The notes: generated by a model from the sequence alone, not told the origin. Shown: positions 1 to 9,060, counted from the first letter of the stretch. The stretch is 64,000 nt of DNA from Flavobacteriales bacterium UBA5040 (GCA_002415135.1 DIBY01000016.1:301524-365523); one strand, 5' to 3'. Translations and numbers: made by a program.

Positions 1-69
1 CTGCGCTTTCAATCCGGTGATCGAAACTGCAAAGAGGGCAACGAAAGCCATTTTTCTCCAATTGGTCAT
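1..69 (-). CDS. Secreted/outer-membrane protein, N-terminal fragment (cut by window edge)
   Basis: Only the first 23 codons are present. They begin with ATG at 67-69 (complement) and read MTNWRKMAFVALFAVS then ITGLKAQ: a Lys/Arg n-region, a hydrophobic core and an AQ cleavage-like end, so a signal peptide. The gene lies 81 bp downstream of the TetR gene on the same strand. In flavobacteria this arrangement often introduces a TolC-HlyD-RND efflux operon, so an outer-membrane efflux component is a reasonable guess. That guess is context only; nothing in the visible residues shows function. Confidence 0.6.
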   Translation of the reverse strand, partial: MTNWRKMAFVALFAVSITGLKAQ

Positions 70-150
70 TTTATATTTTTGTTATTTATTACAGATTATT
101 ATTGAGTTTACTTGCTTTAAAAGGAAATAATCCTAAGACAAAATTAAACT

Positions 151-753
151 CTATTTTTGCTGAAGACTTTTAAGAACTTCTTTCCCCTTTTCATTCGTGA
201 TCGCGTTGATGTAAAGCATAAGTGCCTCCTGCACGAAATATTCCCGTTCAATCACTTCTGTATCAAAAAACGGCGAACTGTCGTAAGACATCACAAGTTG
301 GAAGAAAATTTTCGCATAGATTTCTAGGTTAAAATCTTCGCGGTAAAGACCCTGCTTTCTTCCTTTTTCAATATTGTGAACTAATACTTCTGAAAACTTT
401 GCAGAAAAATTCAACATGTGTTTGTGGAAAATCCCGGGATAATATTTCAACAATTGGCGGATCAGAATATTATTGTTAGAGTGAGAAACCTTGTCGATTT
501 CCTCATCTCTGCAAAACATTCTTTCAATGGCATTTTCGATATTATCATCCAAATACTGAAGTCGGTTTATGACCTCTTCCAATTTATGTTTCAACACTTC
601 TTCTAATAATTCCTCTTTATTTTTATACTTCTGATAAAGGGTTTTCTTAGATATTCCAAACTCTTTTGCAATCTCATCCATCGTCACAGATTTCGCTCCG
701 TTTTCAATGAAAAGTTCTGCTGCTTTGCTTAATAAAATTGTTTTTTCGTCCAT
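151..753 (-). CDS. TetR/AcrR family transcriptional regulator
   Basis: A 200-residue one-component repressor. The N-terminal helix-turn-helix is clear (residues about 7-50: AAELFIENGAKSVTMDEIAK followed by FGISKKTLYQKYKNKEELL), the most conserved part of TetR proteins; the C-terminal ligand-binding part is divergent as usual. The reading frame stays open 20 codons further upstream, but that extension contains the promoter (TATCTTTG with TTG 18 bp upstream), so the start is the ATG at 751-753 (MDEKTILLSK). It probably controls the secreted/efflux gene just downstream and itself. Ligand unknown. Confidence 0.88.
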   Translation of the reverse strand: MDEKTILLSKAAELFIENGAKSVTMDEIAKEFGISKKTLYQKYKNKEELLEEVLKHKLEEVINRLQYLDDNIENAIERMFCRDEEIDKVSHSNNNILIRQLLKYYPGIFHKHMLNFSAKFSEVLVHNIEKGRKQGLYREDFNLEIYAKIFFQLVMSYDSSPFFDTEVIEREYFVQEALMLYINAITNEKGKEVLKSLQQK

Positions 754-763
754 ATTTCGGGGC

Positions 764-792
764 CAAAGATACAAAAGAAAACTTAAAAACAA
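764..792 (-). promoter_or_regulatory. Bacteroidota-type promoter of the TetR gene
   Basis: On the minus strand the -7 element TATCTTTG lies at 764-771 (plus CAAAGATA) and TTG at 790-792 (plus CAA), separated by 18 bp, within the 17-23 bp expected for the Bacteroidota primary sigma factor. Transcription would start about 5-7 nt downstream, a few bases before the ATG at 753. The site lies inside the open-frame extension of the gene and so decides the start codon. Confidence 0.7.
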
Positions 793-996
793 AATTAGTT
801 TCCAAGTTTTCATAGATAATGGTTCCGATAGATGAAATTAATAATGATGACCGTAAGGTTGATTAATACGCAAATTTTAAAAAGCAATTTCAACGATTTT
901 AGTGTATTTCGTTGAGGACGAATCCTCTTTAAGTTTTATTGAAATAAAATAGACTGATTTTTAGCAGGATTCACCAAAGATGAACACGGACCACTA

Positions 997-1701
997 TTAT
1001 AGATTTAATAACAGATCGGGACTATCTGTGGTGACGAAATCAATTCCTTGTTTTCTAAGCTGCTTAAAAATTTCAATATCATTGACCGTCCAGGAATTGG
1101 TCATTAATCCCAGATCTTTTGCGTGTGAAATCAAAGTTGGATTTTTCAGGAAAATAGAATAATGATAATCTATTCCATCAAATCCTTTTTCTTTTATTTG
1201 TGAAGGTGACAGGTCTCCGTTCAAATAGTGTATTTTAAACACAGGCTCTTCTTTTTTAAGGTGTTCACAAATATTTAAACTGAATGAAATAAATTCGGTT
1301 TGTGATTCCAATTGCAGCTCTTTAACCAATTGACTTGTTTTTTTTACCAACTCATTTTCCTTAGCTTTTGAACTAATTGGTTTCAGTTCGACCATTAATT
1401 TTAAAGAAGAATTCTCCTTTCCTTTTTCCAAATATTTCTTTAAAGTTGGAATATTTTCGCCATTGTCTAGTTTCAGTTTTTGTAAATCTGCAAAGATGGA
1501 TTCTGAAATTTCCATGGTTCCATGATACTCGTCGTGATAAACGATCAGCACACCATCTTTTGACATTCGAACATCGCACTCTATTCCGTAAATATTTAAT
1601 TTCTGAGCATTTGCTAAAGCTTGAAGGGAATTTTCTGCGGTTGGAGGATTCGTTTGCCAGTACCCTCGATGCGCGATGATTTTAGTTTTTGCTTGCATCA
1701 T
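997..1701 (-). CDS. Glycerophosphodiester phosphodiesterase family protein
   Basis: A 234-residue GDPD-like TIM-barrel enzyme, expected to hydrolyse glycerophosphodiesters to glycerol 3-phosphate and an alcohol. Family landmarks: IIAHRGYW near the N terminus with the catalytic His-Arg-Gly, then PPTAENSLQAL, IECDVRMSKDGVLIVYHDE (metal-binding Glu/Asp and second catalytic His), MVELKP in the middle, and SWTVNDIE followed by GIDFVTTDSPDLLL at the end. Length is typical of short cytoplasmic GDPDs; no signal peptide. Two adjacent ATGs (1701 and 1698) are possible starts. Monocistronic. Confidence 0.9.
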   Translation of the reverse strand: MMQAKTKIIAHRGYWQTNPPTAENSLQALANAQKLNIYGIECDVRMSKDGVLIVYHDEYHGTMEISESIFADLQKLKLDNGENIPTLKKYLEKGKENSSLKLMVELKPISSKAKENELVKKTSQLVKELQLESQTEFISFSLNICEHLKKEEPVFKIHYLNGDLSPSQIKEKGFDGIDYHYSIFLKNPTLISHAKDLGLMTNSWTVNDIEIFKQLRKQGIDFVTTDSPDLLLNL

Positions 1702-1731
1702 GAATGAATTTTGAATCTTTTAAATGTTTTT

Positions 1732-1982
1732 TTTTAACCGCAAAAGGGACCAAAGACAAATACAAAAATAAAGATTTTCAAAAGAAGGCAAAATGTAAAA
1801 ACCTTATTTCATGGTGATTTTGAAGACTGTTGAATTACAATAATTTAAACACATTAGTCCCATTAGTTTTAGGAAAAAAAACTTTTAAAAGTTCACATTA
1901 ATTTCGAAAATCAAAGATTTTCAAATTGATATTCTAAATATTTATAAAGTAAGAACGAAATCTTAGGTGACTAAGGTGGTTT
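1732..1982. repeat. Degenerate intergenic inverted-repeat element (AACCGCAAAAG ... CTAAGGTGGTTTT)
   Basis: The gap 1702-2062 has no credible gene. Near one end it carries AACCGCAAAAGGGACCAAAG (from 1737) and near the other GTGACTAAGGTGGTTTT (about 1967-1984). These resemble the left and right arms of the better-preserved elements at 45.4, 48.1 and 50.0 kb, so this may be a decayed member of that family. The arms match only partly, and the assignment rests on motif resemblance. Confidence 0.35.
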
Positions 1983-2016
1983 TATAAAAAAACAAAAGCG
2001 AGTAAAAACCCGCTTT
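1983..2016 (-). terminator. Rho-independent terminator of the SDR gene
   Basis: On the minus strand AAAGCGGGT-TTTT-ACTCGCTTT (2016-1995) forms a 9-bp stem with one G-U pair, followed by TGTTTTTTT. The wobble pair exists only in minus-strand RNA (the plus strand would have A-C), which fixes the direction. It lies about 45 bp past the SDR stop codon. Confidence 0.85.
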
Positions 2017-2062
2017 AGCTGTAAACACTGAAACTCTTTATTGAGCTATAACAGAACCACAA

Positions 2063-2776
2063 TTACGGATTGGTAGAAAAGATAGAACCGGTTGCAATCA
2101 AGGCTCTTCTATTCATTTTCAAAATATCACGAACCCATTCTGCAAAATCTTCTGGTTGTAAAACCGTGTCTGGATTTCCATCGGTCAATCCACCTTGAAT
2201 CGACATATCTGATGCGATCGTACTCGGCGTTAAAGTGATGACGCGGATATTTTCTTTTCTCCATTCTGCCATCATCGATTGTGATAAAGACACGACTGCC
2301 GCTTTTGAAGCTGCATACGCTGACATATTCGGTCCGCCTTTTAATCCGGCAGTTGACGCCACATTGACGATATCTCCCGCTCCTTTTTCTTTTAAAAATG
2401 GATAGACGGCTTTTGCGGCGTAATAAACGCCAAAAAGATTGGTCTTCATCACCTGTTCCCAGGTTTCAGACGGCATCTCGGCAATGCTTCCAAAATCTCC
2501 AATTCCCGCGTTATTGATGAGGATGTCCACACCACCTAAATCGTCCGATAGATTGGCAATTCCTTTCTGCACGGCAGTTTCATCATCTATGCTGAAAATT
2601 GCGTAGGAAGCTTGAATTCCTAAACCTTTCAATTCTTTAACGGTCGTTTTCAGATTTTCTTCATTACGTCCGGTGATGCCGATATTAACTCCTTCTTTGG
2701 CTAGAACTAAAGCCACGGCTTTGCCCAGGCCTCTGCCTCCACCTGTAATGATGGCGTTTTTTCCTTTTAAATTCAT
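2063..2776 (-). CDS. SDR family oxidoreductase (3-ketoacyl-ACP reductase-like)
   Basis: A classical short-chain dehydrogenase of 237 residues when started at the ATG at 2774-2776 (MNLKGKNAIITGG). Motifs in order: TGGGRGLG for NAD(P) binding, NNAG, a catalytic Ser in NVASTAG, and YAASK with the catalytic Tyr and Lys. FabG-like members reduce 3-oxoacyl-ACP, but many relatives use other carbonyls and the substrate cannot be read here. The open frame extends 27 codons upstream, but that stretch contains the -7 box TAAATTTG at 2798-2805, so the shorter start is chosen. Followed by a strong terminator. Confidence 0.9.
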   Translation of the reverse strand: MNLKGKNAIITGGGRGLGKAVALVLAKEGVNIGITGRNEENLKTTVKELKGLGIQASYAIFSIDDETAVQKGIANLSDDLGGVDILINNAGIGDFGSIAEMPSETWEQVMKTNLFGVYYAAKAVYPFLKEKGAGDIVNVASTAGLKGGPNMSAYAASKAAVVSLSQSMMAEWRKENIRVITLTPSTIASDMSIQGGLTDGNPDTVLQPEDFAEWVRDILKMNRRALIATGSIFSTNP

Positions 2777-2797
2777 TTTACTTAATTTTTTAATAAA

Positions 2798-2805
2798 CAA
2801 ATTTA
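2798..2805 (-). promoter_or_regulatory. -7 promoter element upstream of the SDR gene
   Basis: Minus-strand TAAATTTG matches the Bacteroidota TAnnTTTG box and lies 22 nt before the ATG at 2776. No well-spaced TTG is visible; the nearest is 28 bp further. It supports the shorter gene start. Confidence 0.5.
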
Positions 2806-2952
2806 CGGAATAGGATTTAGGTTGGATGATAAGCAACTGGGAAATTCCATCGATCAATTACTTTGTAAAGCGACGGCGCTGAAATTTAGAAAAAACTTCC
2901 CCGATCTTAGCGGGTAGAAAAGCGTGTTTACTGACCGTGATGATTGTAAATT

Positions 2953-3258
2953 TTAATCCTTATTTTTATATTTTGCGCGAGACGCAATTTTTTCTAATTC
3001 CCGATCGATGAGCATTTGGGCAATAATTTTAGACGACAATTCGCGGTCTTTATTTTCGGCCAATTTTAATTTTAATTTCTCTTCAGAAATATCGACGCGG
3101 TAAAGAATACGAAGTAAGCGGTTGAAATCGGTCTGTATTAACTGATCGATAAACTGACTTAATAATTCGAATTGAGCATCGTAAGACTCTTCCTTACCAT
3201 TTTTATTTGAAAGGTCGAGATTTGTAACGATGGTTATCAGCGCAAGTTCTTTTTCCAT
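2953..3258 (-). CDS. Hypothetical protein (101 aa)
   Basis: A small, charged, apparently all-helical cytoplasmic protein: no signal peptide or membrane segment, many Glu/Lys/Leu residues, a Lys-rich tail (ASRAKYKNKD). I do not recognise a family. It stands between the pepA terminator and the SDR gene on the same strand, with an A-rich leader before ATG. Coding character is supported by an uninterrupted frame with sensible composition and no competing frame. Function unknown. Confidence 0.65.
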   Translation of the reverse strand: MEKELALITIVTNLDLSNKNGKEESYDAQFELLSQFIDQLIQTDFNRLLRILYRVDISEEKLKLKLAENKDRELSSKIIAQMLIDRELEKIASRAKYKNKD

Positions 3259-3309
3259 TTTTTGATATTTAAAATTGAGGTATTCAAATTAACATTATTT
3301 TTAATAATG

Positions 3310-3340
3310 AAAAAGGCGCGGAATCTGTAAAATCCGCGCC
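3310..3340 (-). terminator. Rho-independent terminator of pepA
   Basis: GGCGCGGA (3315-3322) pairs perfectly with TCCGCGCC (3333-3340), an 8-bp GC-rich stem with a 10-nt loop. On the minus strand the stem is followed by TTTTT. It lies 44 bp past the aminopeptidase stop codon. Confidence 0.9.
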
Positions 3341-3383
3341 ATTTAAGTATTTTAATTAAATTTAGTTAACAGTGTCAACCCAA

Positions 3384-4820
3384 TCAGTTGCATTTATTTT
3401 TAATAAAATCATAGACCAATCTCACGGCCACGCCCGTAGCACCACTTTGACGATAGCCTTTGGCCTCTTTCACAAAAGCTGCTCCCGCGATATCCAAATG
3501 AATCCAAGGATAGTCGGTAAAATGCTCCAGGAATTTACCGGCGGTCGACGCACCACCAATTGGTCCACCAATATTTTTCAAATCGGCAATGTCGGATTTC
3601 AATAATTCTTCAAACTCTGTCCAGAACGGCAATTGCAATAATCTCTCGTAAGTTGTTTCTCCAGAAGATTTCAGTTGCGTGATATACTCTTCATTGTTCC
3701 CAGCCATGGCAATTCCGAGAGCACCTGTAATGGCTGCCGAAGCGCCGGTTAAAGTTGCCATATCAATCACCAATTCTGGATCAAAACGTTTTGCATAAGT
3801 TAAAGCATCAGCCAAAACCAAACGTCCTTCCGCATCGGTGTTTTGCACTTCAACCGTAGTTCCATCCATCATGGTAATAATATCGTCGACCACCAAAGCA
3901 TCAGAAGAAATTTTGTTGTCTGTTGCCGGTACCAAACCGACGATATAGTATGGTAATTTGTTCGCTGCAGCGGCGGAAATAATCCCGACCACCGCGGCGC
4001 CACCTGCCATATCCGATTTCATAGACGTCATGTTTCCACCGACTTTAATCGAATAACCACCCGTATCGAACGTAACGCCTTTGCCCACTAAGACCAACGG
4101 TTTTTCATTGACTGCATTTTCTGGCTTATAATGAAAAGTATTGAAAGTGGGCGGCGTACTAGAACCTTGATTTACGGATAACAGTCCGCCCATTTTTAAT
4201 TCTTCTATTTCTGATTTTCCTAAAATTTCAGTTTCAAAACCGAATTGTTTTCCCGCTTCTACAGCGTAGTCGGCGAATCTCAGCGCATCCATAAATTGAG
4301 GTGGTTCATTCACCATGGTTTTGGTGAGCGATACTGCTTCCGCAATTCTTTGTAATTCAGTCAGCGCTTTTTCTTCGATAAAGTTGAAAGAACAGAAAAT
4401 CTTAATTGTAGATTCTGATTTCTCTTTTTTATATTTTGAAAAATTATAACTGCTCAAAAGTAAACCTTCAAGAAAAGCTATTTTTTGATTTTCATCTAAA
4501 TCTTTTACGTCATTAATGTTGACCTCTTGGCAATTCTCATTTTTCAATGCCTGAAAAACAGAGGCGCCCGCCAATCTTAAACTTTCAAGATCTGTTTTTG
4601 GAAGAGCGACCAAAAATTGATGATCTTCTCCATTAAGGACGGTCACTTTGTTTTTCTTTTTTTCAAAGGCTTCTTTCATCGATTCTGCAACCGATTTTGG
4701 ATACTGATTCAAAACTTCATCAGTCGCGTTGATCAGGAAGTGTAACCGACTGCTTTTCGAAGTATTACTATCATTTTTAATAGAGGATACTAACGTTGCA
4801 TTTAAATAATTATCTTTCAT
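3384..4820 (-). CDS. pepA: Leucyl aminopeptidase (M17 family)
   Basis: A 478-residue M17 metallo-exopeptidase that removes N-terminal amino acids from peptides in the cytoplasm. The C-terminal catalytic domain is well conserved: LVGKGVTFDTGGYSIK (active-site Lys and metal Asp), MKSDMAGGAAV (metal ligand region), and NTDAEGRLVLADAL with the diagnostic metal-binding Asp/Glu and Arg. The N-terminal domain is divergent, as usual. The protein normally forms hexamers with two metal ions per subunit. Length fits. Monocistronic, with a strong terminator downstream and an A-rich leader before ATG. Confidence 0.93.
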   Translation of the reverse strand: MKDNYLNATLVSSIKNDSNTSKSSRLHFLINATDEVLNQYPKSVAESMKEAFEKKKNKVTVLNGEDHQFLVALPKTDLESLRLAGASVFQALKNENCQEVNINDVKDLDENQKIAFLEGLLLSSYNFSKYKKEKSESTIKIFCSFNFIEEKALTELQRIAEAVSLTKTMVNEPPQFMDALRFADYAVEAGKQFGFETEILGKSEIEELKMGGLLSVNQGSSTPPTFNTFHYKPENAVNEKPLVLVGKGVTFDTGGYSIKVGGNMTSMKSDMAGGAAVVGIISAAAANKLPYYIVGLVPATDNKISSDALVVDDIITMMDGTTVEVQNTDAEGRLVLADALTYAKRFDPELVIDMATLTGASAAITGALGIAMAGNNEEYITQLKSSGETTYERLLQLPFWTEFEELLKSDIADLKNIGGPIGGASTAGKFLEHFTDYPWIHLDIAGAAFVKEAKGYRQSGATGVAVRLVYDFIKNKCN

Positions 4821-4915
4821 TTTTACTATTTTATTTTAATTTTATAAAGACGCTGCAGAAGAGCAATTATCACTCCTTAGTGAAGGAAAATAATCTGAAT
4901 TAATTTGGATCTTAT

Positions 4916-5761
4916 TTAGACGCCCAATAACTGTTCGAGCTGACGAACGATATCTCTCGGATGGGCACCTTGCTGTAAAGAATCCGCTGCAATTTTGAAA
5001 GCCAAAATCTCCGATCCCAGTTCTTTCCCTTTTTCCTGAATCATTTCAATAAGATCCTCGAGTTCAATTCGATAGCCCAACATCAGAAAAGAAGAAAGCA
5101 TTTTTCCGGCAATTTCGGTATCGGTTTCACCGAAAGCTTTTCCAGCGATGACCGGCAAAAGAAATTCTCCTTCCACAAAAACCTCATCTCCATCCGGAAA
5201 ATCCTGGACGAATTGCGGGAAATCAAATCTTCTTTTTGCACTGGAAAGAATAAAATCTTCGATGAGATCCAGTTCTTCATCAGAGAGATGACTGAAGGCG
5301 TCATCATCACCTTCCTCTTTATCATCATCGTCTTCATCAAAATCGTACAGATCTTCCTCGTCGTTATCTTCGTAATCTTCTTCGGTCTCTTCGTCCTCTT
5401 CGGCGAAAATATCATCGTCTTCCTCGTAGTCATCTTCTTTCAACGGATCATTTCCGGTAAGATCGCTACCGGCGTTGGACTGCATCTTCTTCATTTCCTG
5501 CTGCACGAGTTTGTAAAACTCGTCGAAACGGAATTCATATTTCTGGTCGAGTTCTTTGAGTTCTTCTTCCACCTCTTCCAAAAGTTCAGCGTCTTCCTCA
5601 AAGACCTCCTCTTCGGTGGCAACCTCACGCAACCAGATCTTATCCCGCTGCAGCATGCTGAATACCCGATAAATTACCGCTTCTGCCTGTTTGCGGTCCT
5701 CATCTTCAATGAGAATATCAAAAGCAGAAAGGTTTTCGAGATAGAAGTTTTTGTCAATCAT
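4916..5761 (-). CDS. Highly acidic hypothetical protein (281 aa)
   Basis: Start taken at MIDKNFYLENLSAF (ATG 5759-5761); a 25-codon upstream extension of the frame contains a -7 box and is not used. Residues about 65-100 are Glu-rich and helical. Residues about 110-160 are an almost pure Asp/Glu low-complexity tract (DEDDDDKEEGDDD). The C-terminal 110 residues look folded (helical, with GEFLLPVIAGKAFGETDTE). No signal peptide, no catalytic motif, no family recognised. The acidic middle produces a 196-codon open frame on the opposite strand, which is a shadow. Confidence 0.7.
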   Translation of the reverse strand: MIDKNFYLENLSAFDILIEDEDRKQAEAVIYRVFSMLQRDKIWLREVATEEEVFEEDAELLEEVEEELKELDQKYEFRFDEFYKLVQQEMKKMQSNAGSDLTGNDPLKEDDYEEDDDIFAEEDEETEEDYEDNDEEDLYDFDEDDDDKEEGDDDAFSHLSDEELDLIEDFILSSAKRRFDFPQFVQDFPDGDEVFVEGEFLLPVIAGKAFGETDTEIAGKMLSSFLMLGYRIELEDLIEMIQEKGKELGSEILAFKIAADSLQQGAHPRDIVRQLEQLLGV

Positions 5762-5794
5762 TATGGTAGGGTTTGGTGGTTGAAATTGAAGGTG

Positions 5795-5802
5795 CAAATT
5801 TA
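5795..5802 (-). promoter_or_regulatory. -7 promoter element of the acidic-protein gene
   Basis: Minus-strand TAAATTTG at 5802-5795, 33 nt before the chosen ATG at 5761, inside the longer open frame. A -33 TTG is not evident at the right spacing. Its position argues against the longer start. Confidence 0.45.
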
Positions 5803-5942
5803 AGTAAAAAGCCTTTAAAAGTTCTGTTAAAAACATTTTTCATAAAGGGAAATTACTTAAAATTCGCGCTTCAGTCAATTGAAGAAGTATTTTGGGTTGA
5901 AGTTAAGTCTTACAAAAAAATGTAACTTTATTAGTGCAATAA

Positions 5943-8900
5943 CTAACCTACATTTAGTTTCGCACTTTCTTGCCAGAGGAAATGTGGTAGATTTTTCTGC
6001 AGTTTCCATTTTATCGACATTGGTTTTGAGCCGGAAAATTCAACGAAATTTACAGGGCCCAAAAATACATAGCCTCTGGTAAATCCATCAGCGTCACTTT
6101 TTGATTCGCGCACAAAGAGTAAAATAGTTTTTTTTCTTTCCAATTGTTTGATGTAAGATTTGCCTTTTTCAGATGTAGAAGCAGTTTGATTTTGCGATTG
6201 CCAATGAAACAAAGAATCATTAATCGCATAATCATCATACATTGTAGTTGGTGAAAAATCTTCCTCAGACTTTTTTAAATTCACAAATAATGCTTCGCAA
6301 TTAAGAGCTTTATTCTCCGCAACTCCTTCCCGACTTGAACTTTTCTTTTCTAGAGTACTTAAACGTAGAGCTACTAAAATCTGATCTCTTGTATATCTAG
6401 AATGCAGTTTTAGCGGGAATGCAAATGAAAAAACTTCAAGTGGGAATTCCTCATAATTAATTTGGTCAATTTTTAAGGTGAGAAAATCCCTCACTTCTTT
6501 AACCATAGATTTATTTTCTCCGATTTTTCTTAATCCTTCTTCCAATGTTAAATCATTTGATGCCGTTTGGTAAAAGTCATAAAAAAGCATGGTACCCATC
6601 AAGGTATTATTCTCTGTTTTTGGTAACTTTTTTAATTCAAAATTTTGATCTGCCAACTCTAAAATAAAATTAAAATAGGATAACGATTCTGTTGCAATCA
6701 TTTTTTTTGAAAGCATCGATTTATAACTTGCATAATTTTCCTTGTTGAATCTAATACGCAAAGCTTCTTCTAAAAGCTCATTGAATGTATAGTTTTTATA
6801 GATCTGTTGGAATTTTAAATTATAGATTTTCAAAAAATTACTTAGAGTTAAATCCAGATTAGTATGATTATGAAAATTTTGAATCTTTAATACCAATTGT
6901 CTTTTATTAACCGATGTCGCCTTTCTAATATTTTCTATAATAAAATCTTTGGCTTTTTTCTCTAGTACTATTGAGCAACCTAAAGGTAAATGCGGAAAAT
7001 CCTGTTCAATTTCTTTTAAAACTGTTGTATTTGTCTTTCCAATTAAAGCGCGGAATTTACTTTCGAAATCATATTCATCTCTTGCCTGACCTACAAAATC
7101 TAATACGGTAAGAACATCTTTTCCATCTGCTAATCTTAAGCCTCTCCCGAGTTGTTGCAAAAAAATAGTTAAACTTTCTGTAGGTCTTAGAAATAATACG
7201 GTATCGATTTGTGGTATATCAATACCTTCATTAAAAATATCTACGACAAGCAAATAGTTTATTTTTTTTGTGGAAAATTGATAAATAATTTCCTCACGTT
7301 TACATGAATTTTCGGAAACTAAATATTCAGCTGCTAATCCTACTTCTTCAAATTTACGTTTCATAAATTTCGCGTGCTCGATACTAATACAAAAACCAAC
7401 AGCAGAAACTAACTTAAAATCTTTTGTATAATTATTTAAATTCTTAATAATATCACCAACTCTAATATCATTTTGAGTAAAAATTTTAGTCAGTTCCTCC
7501 GAATCATACTTTCCGTTGGTCCATTTAACCCGTGAATAATCGATCGAATCGGAAATTCCAAAATACTGAAAAGGGCAAAGCAGTTTGTTATTTAGAGCAT
7601 CAGGAAGACGAATTTCTGCTGCAATTCTATTATTAAAATCTGGCAAAATACTTTTACCGTCCATCCTTTCTGGAGTCGCGGTAAGACCTAAAAGAATAGT
7701 TGGTTTAAAATAGTTTAGAATTTTTTGATAGGTTGAAGCTTGACCATGATGTGCTTCATCAAGAATTATATAATCAAAATAATTTGTGGTGCAAAAATTT
7801 TCAAATTCTAATTTACTTAAAGTCTGAACAGTTGCAAAGACTGAATTTTTTGCTGTAGGATAATATCCGCTTCCATACAGTTCACCGAAATTTTGATCTT
7901 TAAGTACATTTCTGAATGTATGAAGAGATTGTTTTAGGATTTCGATTCGATGGGCAATAAATAGAAATTTAGTATTCGGGTTTTCACGTAAATAATTTTT
8001 AAAATCAAAAGCAGCAATCATTGTCTTTCCAGTTCCTGTTGCTGCGACAATCAGATTTTTAAATGAATGATGAACCGTTCTTTCAACCTTTAACTTTTCT
8101 AAAATTTCTGATTGATAATGATAAGGTTTCAAATCGAAAAATCTCACGATTTCTAAAGTTGCCTTCCCCAGTTTATTATTTTGAAGTGCATTATCTAAAA
8201 GCTCTAACTTAGACTCATCATACAACTCAAACTCTGCATTGTTCCAATAAGATTCAAATGTTTTTTGAAATTTGTCAATAATATGTGGAATTTCTTTGGT
8301 CGTTACTTTTACATTCCATTCTAATCCATCTGTTAAGGCTGATCTGGAAAAATTTGAGGACCCAATATAACCTGTATGAAAGCCTGAATTTCTAAAAAAC
8401 AAATAAGCTTTTGCATGTAAACGTTCATTGGAGTTGTTGTAAGAAACTTTTATTTCAGTATTGGGAAGCTTAGATAATTCATGAATTGCCTTTGCATCTG
8501 TGGCGCCCATATAGGTAGTTGTAATTACGCGTAATTTTCCACCTCTTTTTGTAAATTCTTCAAACGCATCGCGCAAAATAACTATTGCCTTCCATTTAAT
8601 AAAAGAGACCAATAAATCTATTCTATCAGAAGATCGAATTTCCTTTTTTAATTCTCCATCCAATGATAAACCTACATTTCCGCCCGTGAATAATTCACTT
8701 TGAGTCAATCGGGTTAGTGGCATTATCTCTTTTAAATGAAGCTTGACATCAGTATAATCAGCATTTAATTTTTCAAGAACACCTTCTAGAATTAGACCAT
8801 CTGCATGTACTAAATCTTCCTTAAATTCATAACTTGAAATCTCTTGCGTAAGATATTTCAGAATTTTGTTTGTAATTTCAATTTGTTTTGAAACCAACAA

Positions 8901-8960
8901 ATCTTTTTTTTCAGACTTAATTAAGTTCAGTGCATTTTTGATCGCTTTCCCTAAATGCAT
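5943..8960 (-). CDS. PLD-like nuclease / DEAD-DEAH (SF2) helicase with C-terminal DUF3427-type region
   Basis: A 1005-residue multidomain protein. Residues about 110-245 form a phospholipase-D-like domain with H182-A-K184 and GSSN at 200-203 (the HxK...N half-motif; one copy, so probably dimeric). The SF2 helicase core follows: Walker A ATGTGKT (307-313), DEAH (401-404), GLTATPERMDG (425-435), and motif VI QQLGRGLRLADG near residue 600. The remaining 370 residues fit the DUF3427 region found on such helicases. DNA-dependent ATPase plus nuclease activity is inferred. The gene stands alone, appears more AT-rich than its neighbours and is flanked by a decayed intergenic region, consistent with acquired DNA. 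A defence role is plausible, not shown. Confidence 0.88.
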   Translation of the reverse strand: MHLGKAIKNALNLIKSEKKDLLVSKQIEITNKILKYLTQEISSYEFKEDLVHADGLILEGVLEKLNADYTDVKLHLKEIMPLTRLTQSELFTGGNVGLSLDGELKKEIRSSDRIDLLVSFIKWKAIVILRDAFEEFTKRGGKLRVITTTYMGATDAKAIHELSKLPNTEIKVSYNNSNERLHAKAYLFFRNSGFHTGYIGSSNFSRSALTDGLEWNVKVTTKEIPHIIDKFQKTFESYWNNAEFELYDESKLELLDNALQNNKLGKATLEIVRFFDLKPYHYQSEILEKLKVERTVHHSFKNLIVAATGTGKTMIAAFDFKNYLRENPNTKFLFIAHRIEILKQSLHTFRNVLKDQNFGELYGSGYYPTAKNSVFATVQTLSKLEFENFCTTNYFDYIILDEAHHGQASTYQKILNYFKPTILLGLTATPERMDGKSILPDFNNRIAAEIRLPDALNNKLLCPFQYFGISDSIDYSRVKWTNGKYDSEELTKIFTQNDIRVGDIIKNLNNYTKDFKLVSAVGFCISIEHAKFMKRKFEEVGLAAEYLVSENSCKREEIIYQFSTKKINYLLVVDIFNEGIDIPQIDTVLFLRPTESLTIFLQQLGRGLRLADGKDVLTVLDFVGQARDEYDFESKFRALIGKTNTTVLKEIEQDFPHLPLGCSIVLEKKAKDFIIENIRKATSVNKRQLVLKIQNFHNHTNLDLTLSNFLKIYNLKFQQIYKNYTFNELLEEALRIRFNKENYASYKSMLSKKMIATESLSYFNFILELADQNFELKKLPKTENNTLMGTMLFYDFYQTASNDLTLEEGLRKIGENKSMVKEVRDFLTLKIDQINYEEFPLEVFSFAFPLKLHSRYTRDQILVALRLSTLEKKSSSREGVAENKALNCEALFVNLKKSEEDFSPTTMYDDYAINDSLFHWQSQNQTASTSEKGKSYIKQLERKKTILLFVRESKSDADGFTRGYVFLGPVNFVEFSGSKPMSIKWKLQKNLPHFLWQESAKLNVG

Positions 8961-9039
8961 CGTAAGAAAATGAACTGCTTCATTCGTATCTAGTTTTTTT
9001 TGATCAGCAATTTAAAATTCATTTCTATCAATTACGTCA

Positions 9040-9060
9040 AGACGCTCTTTCAGAGCGTCT
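9040..9060. repeat. Perfect 9-bp inverted repeat upstream of the helicase gene
   Basis: AGACGCTCT-TTC-AGAGCGTCT, 80 bp upstream of the helicase start. Neither side has a T-run, so it is not a typical terminator. A similar palindrome (ACGCT-gaa-AGCGT) occurs at 47005-47017, suggesting a dispersed intergenic hairpin rather than a gene-specific operator. Confidence 0.7.

Noticed and set aside
5213..5803. 196-codon plus-strand open frame opposite the acidic protein
   Set aside because: It mirrors the Asp/Glu tract (Phe/Ile/Val-rich translation), has no start context and the minus-strand gene has a promoter and coherent protein.
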